Notes under the pieces: model-generated
What the model was told of the DNA's origin: nothing
The model's database searches: none
Seen by the model: the letters and a program-made list of their open reading frames with translations, nothing else
Shown: piece after piece, positions 32,787-42,689 of the stretch
Numbering within the stretch: the first letter of the stretch is position 1
Layout: each line of letters begins with the position of its first letter
Origin: Bipolaris cookei
Taxonomy: Eukaryota > Ascomycota > Dothideomycetes > Pleosporales > Pleosporaceae
Assembly: GCA_002286855.1 (NCBI GenBank)
Contig: NRSV01000088.1
Location: 33,269-97,268 of the forward strand
Direction: 5' to 3'
Length of the DNA: 64,000 nt
Program-made: the position numbers and the translations under genes

Positions 32787-33488
32787 CGGAGTTCGCACTC
32801 CAACTATATAGTTAGGAAACTTCTATATATACTGATATCTTAGTACATCACATACTCGAATAATGCAGTAAGTTATTGTGAATACTAAGAGTAGAGAACA
32901 AGTAGCATCGAGGACGACCAATGACTCTAGTTATAAAACAAAGAGATTTTTAGTTATCCTCTGTCCTAACTAACCAGTTAACTAATCAACAACTATTTCA
33001 AAATCATACCCATACCTATCTATACAGGAAAGAGATTCATGATGTACTATTACAGAGGGGTGTGTAATGGGTGGGCCGGATTCGGCCTAGCTCGCAGCTA
33101 CTCGCGCCGCCCACTGAACCAAGAGGTATGCACAAGACAACAAGCTTAACGTTATCTTGTTATCATGATAGCTGAATATATATACTCGATATTGGCGCGC
33201 GTATCGCGGTGCCGCTCTTAAAGGCGTAACCCATCACACTTTTTGTAATTACTAGCAAACTCTAGAATTAACTATAAAAATACAATATGTAGATTATTAA
33301 CTGATAGTATAGATTTATGTGTGTTCAATATAGCTTTGTTGACTTGCGCGTTCAATTCTTCGGAGGTCAGATGTACAAAACCATCTTGTCTCGGGGTGCG
33401 TCCCGGGTCTCACGGATAGACGTTAGATATCTTCAATATTCAATGGACTCTCATGATGAAGCGTGTAGCAGACCATTACAGACAGCTA
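32787..33488. other. Gene-free A+T-rich stretch
   Basis: I see no gene in it. A short G+C-rich patch (about 33065-33125, ggattcggcctagctcgcag) interrupts A+T-rich DNA. Confidence 0.35.
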
Positions 33489-34004
33489 CTAACTAGGAGT
33501 TTCGCTGTGGCTTGGACTAATTTTGGTGCGCTCAAACGACCTTGCAATTTCTAGGTCACTGTCGCTCAGTGCATTGTCCGAGTCGCTGCTGTTGTATTCT
33601 GAGTCGCTGTCGCTGTCCGAATCTGTATCAGTATCGTCCTCATTTGGACTGTAGTCATCGTTGGCTCTATTTTCTTCTTCGTCTTGGTCGACAACGCTTA
33701 TATTGCACTCACTCTCTGTTTCACTGTCGTTATCGCTCTCAATCTCATCATTATCATCGATCTCGACACCACTGTCATTATCATCGTCGGTCTCGATATC
33801 ACTGCCACTATCACTCTCGATCTCGACACCACTGTCACTATCATCATCGGTCTTGATAACACCGTCACTATCATTCCCAATGTCACTCTCGTAATAGGTG
33901 CTGGTTTTTTGACGGCATTCACGCCAAGGGTTATGCCTTCTGATCGCTCGTATACTCGCGGTATCGATTGTGTGAGGCACACAATCCATAGATGGAGCAG
34001 ACAT
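33489..34004 (-). CDS. Asp/Ser-rich acidic protein encoded by a minisatellite
   Basis: ATG at 34004, 171 residues, single exon. After a basic N-terminus (TASIRAIRRHNPWRECRQKT) the protein is a run of Asp/Ser/Glu repeats: SDSGVEIESDSGSDIETDDD, a near copy, then DTDTDSDSDSDSEYNSSDSD. The DNA (about 33590-33880) is a degenerate tandem array of roughly 27-36 bp units, so length variation between strains is likely. There is no signal peptide. Such acidic Ser-rich tracts occur in nucleolar and chromatin proteins and may be phosphorylated, but function is unknown. Plus-strand open frames over the same interval are shadows of the repeat. Confidence 0.6.
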   Translation of the reverse strand: MSAPSMDCVPHTIDTASIRAIRRHNPWRECRQKTSTYYESDIGNDSDGVIKTDDDSDSGVEIESDSGSDIETDDDNDSGVEIDDNDEIESDNDSETESECNISVVDQDEEENRANDDYSPNEDDTDTDSDSDSDSEYNSSDSDNALSDSDLEIARSFERTKISPSHSETPS

Positions 34005-34545
34005 CTCGTGCGAAGTATAAGTCTCAGTAAGTAAAAGCCTTGTTGAGTATGTCGTAGTCGATGACCGAACTATATTTGTCTCAGCCTTTATATGCGTCCA
34101 GTGAAATTGCTAATAGGCTTATGAAAGCGTATGAAATTATATCGTTGCTTGAGAGCGTAATGTACATTCCAAAGTCTTACAAAGTACTGCTCCTACTGTA
34201 TTCATAATCGAAGATAATCAAAATCACTCCCAGTGCGCATTTTTCTGGCGATTCTGCTGAATTGTAGCAGTTGAAATGAAGACACAAGGCTCAAGGCATT
34301 GGCAATGCCCTAATAATCTACACGACAAATCGCTTATGGTGCTTACAGAATGTCTTGTTTTGGTGACACACTGTATGCTTATACGACACAGGCCGATGCG
34401 TATGCCAGGAATCGAGATTCTAGAGAGTACTTTGAACTCTGAATGGCTTATTGTTTGCAGCGATACTAGTAGCACGAGCAGTGAACGGTCTTTCTGACTA
34501 CTCCTTGCGTACAACATCTAACACCAGGCCATTCTAAACCTCGCA
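34005..34545. other. Upstream region between two orphan genes
   Basis: Divergent flank of the acidic-protein gene and the gene at 34546. Frames at 34224-34517 (minus) and 34276-34497 (plus) overlap each other and neither has clear support. Confidence 0.3.
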
Positions 34546-35067
34546 ATGGAGGAAGACAGCAGTTTATCTAGCACTCAAGGTGCCTACTCCAGCTATGAAT
34601 TTCCATCCTTTATCAACCTCACCAAACCGGATGATTGTGGTCATTACATACCTCATGTGGACAAGAAAGGATCTCGCAAAAAACGTGTGAAACTATTGCC
34701 TAGCGCAGCAGAAGTCCCTCATAGTTACAAACGGGCGCCAACAGCGCCTCAGGTAATTATCCCAAAGCCATGCGCCTGGAAATATCAATACTCGAGTTCG
34801 TTATCGCCAATTCAAGAGGACACAGGAAGCGAAGAGAGAACATCGAATGACAAGCTGAAGTGTTTGCTTCAAGACATGAGGGCTATCGAAGATCTGAGAC
34901 ACATTCAACTAGGCACGCGTCCTATCCACAACTTGAGCCAATGCAATGCGGAGAGAGAACTTCAGCGCTCTGGCACTACTGACATGGATGACACCGTTGA
35001 CGATCCGAAATTCTGTGACTTGCGAGCTCCGCACAGCCTAACTATGCAGAAGTTCAGGAGAATCTGA
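34546..35067 (+). CDS. Orphan hypothetical protein, 173 aa
   Basis: A single exon from the ATG at 34546 in a good context (CTCGCAATGG). It is rich in Ser, Lys and Pro, with a basic patch KKGSRKKRVKLLPSA that looks like a nuclear localisation signal and SNDKLKCLLQDMRAIEDLRH as a short helical stretch. No domain is recognised. It ends 177 bp before the pogo-like element. Confidence 0.5.
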   Translation: MEEDSSLSSTQGAYSSYEFPSFINLTKPDDCGHYIPHVDKKGSRKKRVKLLPSAAEVPHSYKRAPTAPQVIIPKPCAWKYQYSSSLSPIQEDTGSEERTSNDKLKCLLQDMRAIEDLRHIQLGTRPIHNLSQCNAERELQRSGTTDMDDTVDDPKFCDLRAPHSLTMQKFRRI

Positions 35068-35243
35068 GTATGTTTACCGTGGGAGATAGTTTAGTCTGGG
35101 TGAATCACCTGACCCAACTTTTGGGTCGCATCTAGCTTTTGGATTCATATACAATGCATCAATCTAACAATATCTGGAAAGCTCACATGTTGCGTGGAAG
35201 AAAGAGAAACTGTATGTAGTTGCATGCATTTGAAAGGTGTATA

Positions 35244-37080
35244 ACGTATTGGATAAGTGAGTGAAGTAGATAAGCGAGTGACGCACCCCGCCAAACCTAT
35301 GCACCTCTCCTCTCTTACTATACAATGGCTCCACAACAAGTTACCCAATTACAGTCAAATGAAGCAAATATTCAACTCGCTATCTGATCTATTCGTACTA
35401 GCCAAATTCAAAGTAATCGCTCTGCTGCTAGAGTCTACAACGTAGCCGAAGCGACACTCCGCCGCCGACGCGCTGGCATGCCTACCCGACGCGACTGCCA
35501 GCCCAACTCAAAGAAGCTCACTCAGCTAAAGGAGCAGGTGATATTCGATCATGTCCTTGATCTAGATCAGCGCAGATTCGGGCCTAGTTACCTACGCTGC
35601 CGTACGCGATATGGCTGATAAGCTGCTGGCTGCGCGCGGTGCTGGCCAAGTTGGGCAGAAGTGGCCAGCTAACTTTATTCAGCGTATAGGCTCTCTTACG
35701 ACACGTTTCAATCGAGCGTATGATAGGCAGAGGGCTCTATTCGAAGATCCGGTCCTAATTAAGAGCTGGTTTGAGCTTATGGAGCAGACAAAGGCCAAGT
35801 ATGGCATCTACGATGAGGACGTCTATAATTTTGACGAAGCTGGCTTTATGATGGGAAAGATCACGACTCAGCTTGTCGTTACAGGGTCGGAGAGGAGAGG
35901 CCGGCCAAAAGCAGTTGAGCCAGGCAATTGTGAGTGGGTGACACTGATCGCAGCGATCAACGCAGCTGGCTGGTCCATCCCACCGTCCCTTATCTTCGCT
36001 GGCCAGTATCACCTATCTGCTTGGTATGAGGAGGCAGAAATCCCACGCGACTGGGCGATCGCAGTCAGTGAGAATGATTGGACGAACAATGAGCTAGGCG
36101 TCGCATGGATAAAACACTTCGACGCCCACACGAAGACTCGCGTTGTTGGCACACGTCGTCTACTTATTCTTGACGGCCATGAGAGCACCCAGTCTCTTGA
36201 GTTCCAAGAGTTCTGCAAGGAGAACAATATCTACACTCTCTGTAACTATGCCACCTCACTCATCTCACCTACTCCAGCCACTTGACGTTGGCTGCTTCTC
36301 GCCATTAAAGCGTGCGTACAGCCGTGAGGTAGAAAGCCTAATCCGCCATCACATCAACCATATCACTAAGCTCGAGTTTCTGCCAGCGTTTAAGGTATCG
36401 TTTGACCGATCCTTCACGCCCGCCAATATCTGTTCGAGGCGCAGGCCTTGTTGCTCTCCAGCCAGACGCTGTTCTCTCAACGCTTGATATATAGTTACGT
36501 ACGCCTACTCTTACGGCTGCTCTCGCAGAAGCTCTCTGACAAGCCTGTACACCGAGTAACGTACGCGAGCTTGAAGCTCAATCTACACTAATACATAATC
36601 CTGTCCGGCAGCATAAGAGCTCTTCACCAGCTTCAATTATCGCGGCTATTAATCAGCTTAAGAAGGGCGCTGAGGTAACGATGTTACCAGCTGAGTTAAT
36701 GCGCGATCGGATAGCCAGCCTTGAGAGAGCTAATACAGCAGCAACAAAGCGTAGGCAGCGAAAGAAGAAGCGGATTCAGAAGCAAGGAGTGCTAACAAAG
36801 GGAGCTGGAGAGGATCTACTTGCTCAGCGCGAGGCAGATCAGCAGGTTGCTCATGAAGAGCGTCAAGGAGGAGAGCGATCAGGTGTTAGCCGCCAGGCTC
36901 TAGCACGCTGTAGTAGGTGCAGAGAGGCTGGCCATAATGCGCGTACATCTAAGAAAGATACCCTAGATACTGCTTAATATACGTTTTAACATATAGTAAG
37001 ATAGTTGTATTATGATGGAGCTACACACTTATAGAGGTGTGCAGGTTTGGTGGGGTGCGTCACTCGCTTATCCAATACGT
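35244..37080 (+). mobile_element. pogo/Fot1-like DNA transposon, 1,837 bp, ends intact
   Basis: The element begins ACGTATTGGATAAG and ends CTTATCCAATACGT, with inverted repeats of about 40 bp (further in: gcgagtgacgcaccccgcca) and TA at both flanks (35242-35243 and 37081-37082). The left inverted repeat carries an extra 17 bp, a partial duplication of the gataagcgagtga block. Size, TA target and the encoded transposase match Fot1-type pogo elements of fungi. The transposase is broken, so the copy is non-autonomous, although its ends could still be mobilised. Confidence 0.88.
35325..36977 (+). pseudogene. Broken pogo/Fot1-type transposase
   Basis: The order of pieces matches a complete transposase. 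First a CENP-B-like N-terminus (ATG 35325, interrupted by TGA within LAI-SIRTSQ, then NVAEATLRRRRAGMPTRRD). After a frameshift comes MADKLLAARGAGQVGQKWPA, then the DDE catalytic core with VYNFDEAGFMMG (first Asp) and LLILDGHESTQS (second Asp). A second frameshift (near 36248) precedes MPPHSSHLLQPLDVGCFSPL with the third Asp. A last frame carries a basic stretch and a knuckle-like CSRCREAGHN whose final cysteine is lost. At least one stop and several frame changes separate these blocks, so no functional enzyme is made. Confidence 0.88.
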
Positions 37081-37226
37081 TAACATGATCTTGTTACCAA
37101 AGAATTTTGGTTTGTCTTATCTGAACTAACTATTCCTTTTGCTAGCTACACATCAACAGAAAGCATTAGTCTTTCCTTATGTGCCTATCACTACAACGGC
37201 CTGGAAACAACAATTGAACTAACTGG

Positions 37227-37973
37227 TTAACTAACCAACCGGTCAACTTGATGCCTACTAGGTAAATCGTTCCTACTTTCGTTCATGAAATAATGAGGGT
37301 TTTTCCGCAGCTTTGAACGAAATTCACTAAGAGACAATCGTACGAGATCATCGCATACGTACTCATACTCCCGCCTGATCTCGTTAAGGAACTCTTTCTC
37401 CACAGCTTTAGGGGACAGCAAGACTGTAGACTCCTTCCATTCCCCCACTTCCACACAAATTATTTGCTCAATGTCATAAACTTCTTCTGACCAGCGACCT
37501 TTCCACCACAATCTCGACATCCATTCTAGATCTGCATATGGGTGAATGCCCTTTCCACGATCGATATCTTCATAAACAAACTGTCCTGCATTTTCTTTCT
37601 GCTGGCACATAGAAAGCAACTCGAATTCATATCCTTTAGTCGCTGGATCTAGGACCAAACACCATATGTGATTCTGCAACGGCTTTTTGGAGACGGGATG
37701 ACCAAATCGTAGATAAGGCGATGGCTTCCTGGCCACGACGTACCGCTTTGGAACCTCGTTGTTATTACGGGCACAAGCGTTATATTGCGCTATATTTAAT
37801 GATTGGCTATGTATTGCGTCGCCCCTGTCTGCCCGCATACTGCTCTTGTTGCTGTGTGCGATTTCATAATTTACAGTGTTCTTCGCTCGGTCTCCAGGTG
37901 ACATATTTGACAGTGTATCGCTGCAATAATCGAGTTGGAGTCGACAATGAGAAGCACCCGACCGGCGATACAT
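37227..37973 (-). CDS. Orphan hypothetical protein, 248 aa
   Basis: ATG at 37973, single exon. The N-terminal third is polar. The middle has LRFGHPVSKKPLQNHIWCLV and a Trp-rich block LEWMSRLWWKGRWSEEVYDI, and the C-terminus is charged and helical (KEFLNEIRREYEYVCDDLVR). There is no signal peptide or membrane span. I do not recognise a family. It ends about 150 bp beyond the pogo-like element and faces it. Confidence 0.55.
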   Translation of the reverse strand: MYRRSGASHCRLQLDYCSDTLSNMSPGDRAKNTVNYEIAHSNKSSMRADRGDAIHSQSLNIAQYNACARNNNEVPKRYVVARKPSPYLRFGHPVSKKPLQNHIWCLVLDPATKGYEFELLSMCQQKENAGQFVYEDIDRGKGIHPYADLEWMSRLWWKGRWSEEVYDIEQIICVEVGEWKESTVLLSPKAVEKEFLNEIRREYEYVCDDLVRLSLSEFRSKLRKNPHYFMNESRNDLPSRHQVDRLVS

Positions 37974-38366
37974 AGTAGTTCCAGTCTAGTGTGCATCATC
38001 GACTCCTAAAATGTCTTACTATATGCCGTATAAAATCGACAGATTATAGCTGACATTTGCATTTGTTATACGTCAGCTCTACAGAGGCGTTTAGTGTAAA
38101 TATACTAGGCTTATCTTACCTTTAACTATACTGTATAACTAAGTATGCAAGCCCCAGCGACTAAAATCTGTAGTGAGATGATCATTCTTATGTATAGTGA
38201 GATCGTCTTACACAAAAGTAAGCTATATAGTTATGCAAGGATATATTACGATAAAGTAGAAAGAAAAAGGCCACTACTCTCTCAGGTTTCACTATCATCG
38301 GAAACATCCGTTTGCTGCTTCCATTCACTCTTTCAACAGACAGCTTCTGTAGGATTGATAGTTCAG
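37974..38366. other. Short divergent intergenic region
   Basis: The frame of the next gene is open back to an ATG at 38145, so part of this stretch may be 5' coding. I prefer 38367 as start because the upstream residues are unlike the rest. Confidence 0.3.
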
Positions 38367-40040
38367 ATGGCGAAACGCAACACGAGCCCTATATTGTACG
38401 ATTCCGGTAAGGCTGGTAGGCCCCAAGATGGGTATGATGGAAGTATGTGCAGCGATTGGTATGAAGCTTTGTTCTATCTGTACAAATCCCTAATAACAAT
38501 GTGTAGTTTGCAGAAGGACAAAGAAATTAGAAAGCTTAAGGCAGAAGTCCATGAGCTGAAGGACGATAAGAGAACTCTGGAGGATAAGTTGGAAGCCTCA
38601 AATGAGACGATAGAAACGCTCGAGATCGAAGCACAGCTTTCAGAAGAGAGAGTGAGTTCATCTTGATCCTTGTGTCTTGTCTATGACTCACAGCGAGAAT
38701 AGGAAAAAGAAGCAGAAGAGAGAGTAAGTTAATCCTGATCGTGGTGTGTCGTCCACGACTGACAGTGAGAATAGAATAAAAAAGTAGAAAAGGATGTAAG
38801 TTCATTCTGATCGCTGTGTCTTGATCACGACTCACGATGATGATAGAAAAACGAAGCGGAGGAGTACGTAAAGCGCTATGATTCTGCCCTAGAAGAAGAA
38901 CAGAGTGCACGCGAGAGGCTCCAGAAGTCACTCAAGGACGCCATAGAGGACTTACAAGACGAAAAAAACAAAACAGAAGAGCTTCAAGGGCTGAACAATA
39001 CTTTGACAACGCAATTATCGGACTCTGAAATCGAAAAAGATACTTTGAAAAAGCTTTTATTGGATGCAGAACATAAGAATGATACTTTGAAAAGGCAATT
39101 ATCGGACTCTGAACTTGAGAATGGTATTTTAAGAGATCGTTTATCGGAAACCGAAATGGGGAACGAGAAACTGAGGAACAAATCTTCAGATACGCGCCGA
39201 GAGAAAGGATTGCCGATAGAGCGCTTCGAGAAAATACCCGACACTAGCCCTTTGGTTTCATACGCCCAAACAGTTGGGTCGCAAACCGGCCCATGTAGTG
39301 ACTCTAAGAGAAGCATTAGTGATGATGACCACAGAGTTACAGAAACAACCGAGGGTGAGTATAAGGCAGGCTCTCGAAAAAGGCCGAAGCTAGGGGATGA
39401 TAGAGAGCCAACGCAGAAGCCCAGGAAAAAGACCTCAGAACGCAAGTCCAGAGACAATGACTCAAAGAGAAAGCCCACTGATAAGAAACGAAACATCTCC
39501 ATTGACGAAGGACCAAAGTGTGAATTCACCTTTCCCGATGTTCTTCCTGAATCTATGCAAGCTCAGGAATTTTTTGCAGGTTCGGATGGCAAGAATGTTT
39601 CTTCGCAAGGATCTACAGCAAGTCCTAGTTTCTGACTAGAGGCAGAGAGCATAAAGGCCACTGGAAAAACTAGTGGCAAACCCAATAACTATGTGGCAAT
39701 TGAAGGTAATAACGTCACTCGTCTATGTTCACTGATACGCTATCAAGGGACTTCACAGCCAGTGAACACATCGGGGATAATAGTTAAGATAGATAAAGAT
39801 AGCGTACATATTACGGACCCGTCAAGAGGAGATTCAAATCCCATTCAAGTGGAAAGAAATGGGCTTGAATTGGTGAGCCAGAATGAAATTGGCCAACGCC
39901 CAAGTATCAAGATTGATCAGCTTATCAAAAAGGGAGACCGTCTTCTGCTTCACAGGTACATTGTTGATATTAATATGAACAGAGCGTGTACAGTGTGTCT
40001 TAGGAGGGGCATCGGATCGTGGTCATGTATAGAGACGTAA
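38367..40040 (+). CDS. Coiled-coil protein with tandem microexons and an in-frame extension after UGA
   Basis: Exons: 38367-38651, microexons 38703-38723 and 38775-38795 (21 nt each), then 38847-39635, giving 371 residues to the TGA at 39633. Three introns of exactly 51 nt (38652-38702, 38724-38774, 38796-38846) are similar in sequence, all phase 0. Each microexon encodes one heptad (EKEAEER, NKKVEKD), and the next exon begins KNEAEEY. The protein is a long coiled coil (QKDKEIRKLKAEVHELKDDK, then 21-residue repeats such as LTTQLSDSEIEKDTLKKLL) followed by a basic, disordered Lys/Arg/Ser tail. After TGA-CTA the frame stays open for 134 more codons to 40040 with coding-like content (VNTSGIIVKIDKDSVHITDP). 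Function unknown. Confidence 0.7.
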
Positions 40041-40239
40041 GGGAGTAAATGTATCTAGATTTCTTAGAGAATCGGCGAATCGGAGCTACAAAGATTGTTT
40101 CAGCTTTACCGCTAGGATATTCCATCTAAGACAGATAAATAGACTATCAGTGTAGCAGAACTCTGTAACTAGCACCTTGCCTGTTACTTGAAACTACTTA
40201 GTAACCTCGTCGTATGTATAACCTGTGCATCTTGTAGTG
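40041..40239. other. 3' flank
   Basis: Nothing recognisable between the coiled-coil gene and the transposase relic. Confidence 0.3.
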
Positions 40240-40625
40240 TCTTCAGCCTATTGACCTGACTGGTTTCGCTTTGGGTTCAGGGTGGCGTTTCCCGAAGGCC
40301 TGAGCCCAGTTCTCACCAGGCGCCTTACTCACAAGGGGTTGGCGCCGGGCTATACTGAAGGCTAGCGTTGTTGTATATTTGATGCGAACTGATTGTGCGA
40401 AACTACACATTAGCAACAAGGATTCGACAAGGATTTCATCCTCTCCTATGCTGGGGTACAGCCGGCGTTGGGCCATTTCTTCTTTTGAGGGCCGTCCGTT
40501 GTATCGATTGTGTAACGTGGTGAGAGCGATACCACTGAATCGGCTTGGGTAGTTTATGTTCTGTTGTCATCTGGGGGAAGCTCTGCAAATTCCTTATTGA
40601 CTGGGTCCATCTAGACGGTTGTGAA
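40240..40625 (-). pseudogene. Tc5/CENP-B HTH transposase N-terminal relic
   Basis: The minus strand reads MDPVNKEFAELPPDDNRT with stops after it, then in another frame EDEILVESLLLMCSFAQSVR, ALAFSIARRQPLVSKAP-like residues and GENWAQAFGKRHPEPKAKPV. The last block is the CENP-B/Tc5 helix-turn-helix signature of fungal pogo and Tc1-like transposases. Stops and frame changes and the absence of a DDE core show that only the DNA-binding part of a dead element remains. Confidence 0.65.
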
Positions 40626-40913
40626 AACAATAGGAAACGCGATGAGTAACTTCTGGTGGCACTTCACCTTCATGTTTTTGTATCCAAAATAGTCTAACAT
40701 CTATAGATGGTCCCAAAAGAGCACTTTGCTTAGTGCTGTGTTTAGACTAGCACAACTACAAGTAGATTGGTTAATTACACTGTTAACTAACTAGTTAAAA
40801 CAACAATAGCTCCTTCATAGTAAACTGCACCTGGATAGCGTGTCGAACCTATTTAGCATAAAGAGCACACACTATCACATCGCCTGTTCTACAGCGAATA
40901 TCTAGTGCTAAGC

Positions 40914-41005
40914 CATGCACAGAAGGTGGGACAGCTCAAAACTGTTGCGCAACTATCTGTAGGGGTGAAAGCACAATTACTAACGATTGTAACTACTTAA
41001 TTATA
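40914..41005 (+). repeat. MITE family fragment (right half)
   Basis: Matches the right half of the element at 43474-43667: catgcacagaaggtgggaca, gttgcgcaactatctg, then ggggtgaaagcacaattact corresponding to the inverted terminus. The left half is missing. Confidence 0.55.
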
Positions 41006-41496
41006 GTTATTTGGAGCACTTCTATTTTCCTAAATCACAGGAAAGGTTAGCGAGTCGCGTTTTGGCCAAAATGACATCTGCTTTAAAACTGGCGCCAAAA
41101 GCTGCATCAGGTAGCGTAATAATAGTGCTGTTGTAGATCCCAGGAGCGAACACGAAAGGGAAGGAGGATAACAAGACGAAAAAACTCTACGGTAAAGCTC
41201 TAAAAATGCAACTAATTTGTGAAAAGATACATGTGAAATTGAGACTCTTTTCTCCTGTACTGTACGGATTTGTGCCTTGATCTAATGCTATCGCTGAAAC
41301 TCCAGTTCTTCGGCTGGTTAGCTGATTGGCTAGTTGGTGAGCTTTCGCCTGAACTGACTGGACCCATGTTGGCTCTCGTGGTGGAAGGAAAACAGGCTTG
41401 CGCCAAGCCCTAGCAACGACCCCCTTGCCCCCCTTCTAGTTACACGGTCAGCTTCTAACAATAGCTAGCAGACGCAGCACTCGAAGGGAAGCTTAG
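41006..41496. other. Gene-free stretch
   Basis: A minus-strand frame at 41212-41406 (Ser-rich, 64 codons) is not convincing. Nothing else is recognised. Confidence 0.3.
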
Positions 41497-41634
41497 AGAA
41501 GTAACTAGGCCTATAGGCGTCTGCTAGAATCAAGGTTTTCCTGTGGATCCTCACGCACCCCCAGTGCCTCTGTGAGGTCCCTTCTGCCGACACTGATCCG
41601 AACAGTCTTGCCTACGCCGTTCCAATAATCGACT
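41497..41634 (-). repeat. Dispersed repeat R2, copy 3 (diverged, partial)
   Basis: Aligned blocks: aggcctataggcgtctgcta, ctcacgcacccccagtgcct and tcttgcctacgccgttcca, compared with the end of 4990-5219. It is more diverged than the other two copies. Confidence 0.5.
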
Positions 41635-41976
41635 ACAATTGCCGCAACATACCTATAGATGCTAAAATCCTGCTGAGGGTGTTTAGATTCAATTAGTTAT
41701 GCGTATGCCTTAGCTATGCTCGATATCACCGAGGATCTAGTTCTAGGGCCTACTATATTTCAGACTGTTTCGTCCTTTATCATTATCCTCTAGCCTATTT
41801 CTAAAGGTGCATATCGTTGCTAATCTTGAATCGCACCACAAGGTCAACCATCGGCAACCATAAGATATCAGACGAGTTATATTCGGTCTATGAAAATGCA
41901 GGTGAAAGTAGCTGCAAACTCAACTGGGTAAGTACGCGATTTACAAGGCCACGTAGTTATCCAATTTCCCTTCTAC

Positions 41977-42689
41977 TCATTCCTCCTGTTCTTCTTCGAG
42001 GTACGAATCGATTTGAAGAGGTATGTCGCCTCTAGGTATGGAGCGTGCCTTCACTGTAGCCTTCATCGCATCTATTAAGGCTTCTCGGGGAAATCCATTG
42101 AACAAGTTCACCCAGCCATATGCTTCCTCGGAGTCATCATAGGAACTATGTGCGATGATATTAGCGATTAAGCGTCTGAATGGCGCTGTGGAAGGTGTGC
42201 CTTTGTAGATAATTTGGATGGTCTTTAGTCCTGGATAATAACGAACAACATCTATCGCCGCTAGTACAGTTCTCATTGTCGTATTCTTGTACATTGTGTC
42301 GACAACCCTCTCTCCAAAGACGTATGCTTCTGCAAGCCTAACGAAGACGTTCTGTGCTTCTTCAGCTTTTTTTTCACGCATATCTTCGCCAGCATTGTGA
42401 AGCTTAATCGGCATTTTATCAGAGTATAGCCACTTGATATAGTCGCTGACTGTTTGCACAGAATCGCCCAGAAGATCGATGATGCCAGCTTGTTCTTTCG
42501 ACTTGGTCCACTCTGGCATCGTAGCTCTTTGGAAAAAACTCGAGCTCTTGCACAGGACACCACGATGGATATTGAGGGTTTCTGTTCCACCATCATGTCT
42601 CGTAGCCTTAAGTTTGATTATTGGATCGCTCGGCCTAGCCCTGATAAGTACGCAGAAAATTTGTTAAGCTGCAGAGTGCCGTACTCCAT
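41977..42689 (-). CDS. BTB/POZ domain protein, 222 aa
   Basis: Exon 1 contributes only ATGGA (42689-42685). A 44-nt intron (GTACGG..TCAG, with TTAAC) is followed by one exon from 42640 to 41977, and the phase closes exactly. The N-terminal half is a BTB fold: ETLNIHRGVLCKSSSFFQRA, TMPEWTKSKEQAGIIDL, QTVSDYIKWLYSDKMPIKL, followed by FVRLAEAYVFGERVVD. The rest is helical (YYPGLKTIQIIYKGTPST). The end is acidic (SYLEEEQEE). BTB domains mediate dimerisation or Cullin-3 recruitment, and many fungal paralogues have unknown roles. A different start would be needed if the 5-nt coding exon is wrong. Confidence 0.78.

Noticed and set aside
33542..34034. Several plus-strand ORFs rich in His, Ser, Tyr or Ile
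   Set aside because: They are alternative readings of the minisatellite that encodes the Asp/Ser-rich protein on the minus strand.
39595..39640. 43-nt intron (39597-39639) removing the TGA
   Set aside because: It would put the following sequence out of frame and meet a stop at once. Only the 60-nt alternative starting at 39580 keeps the frame.
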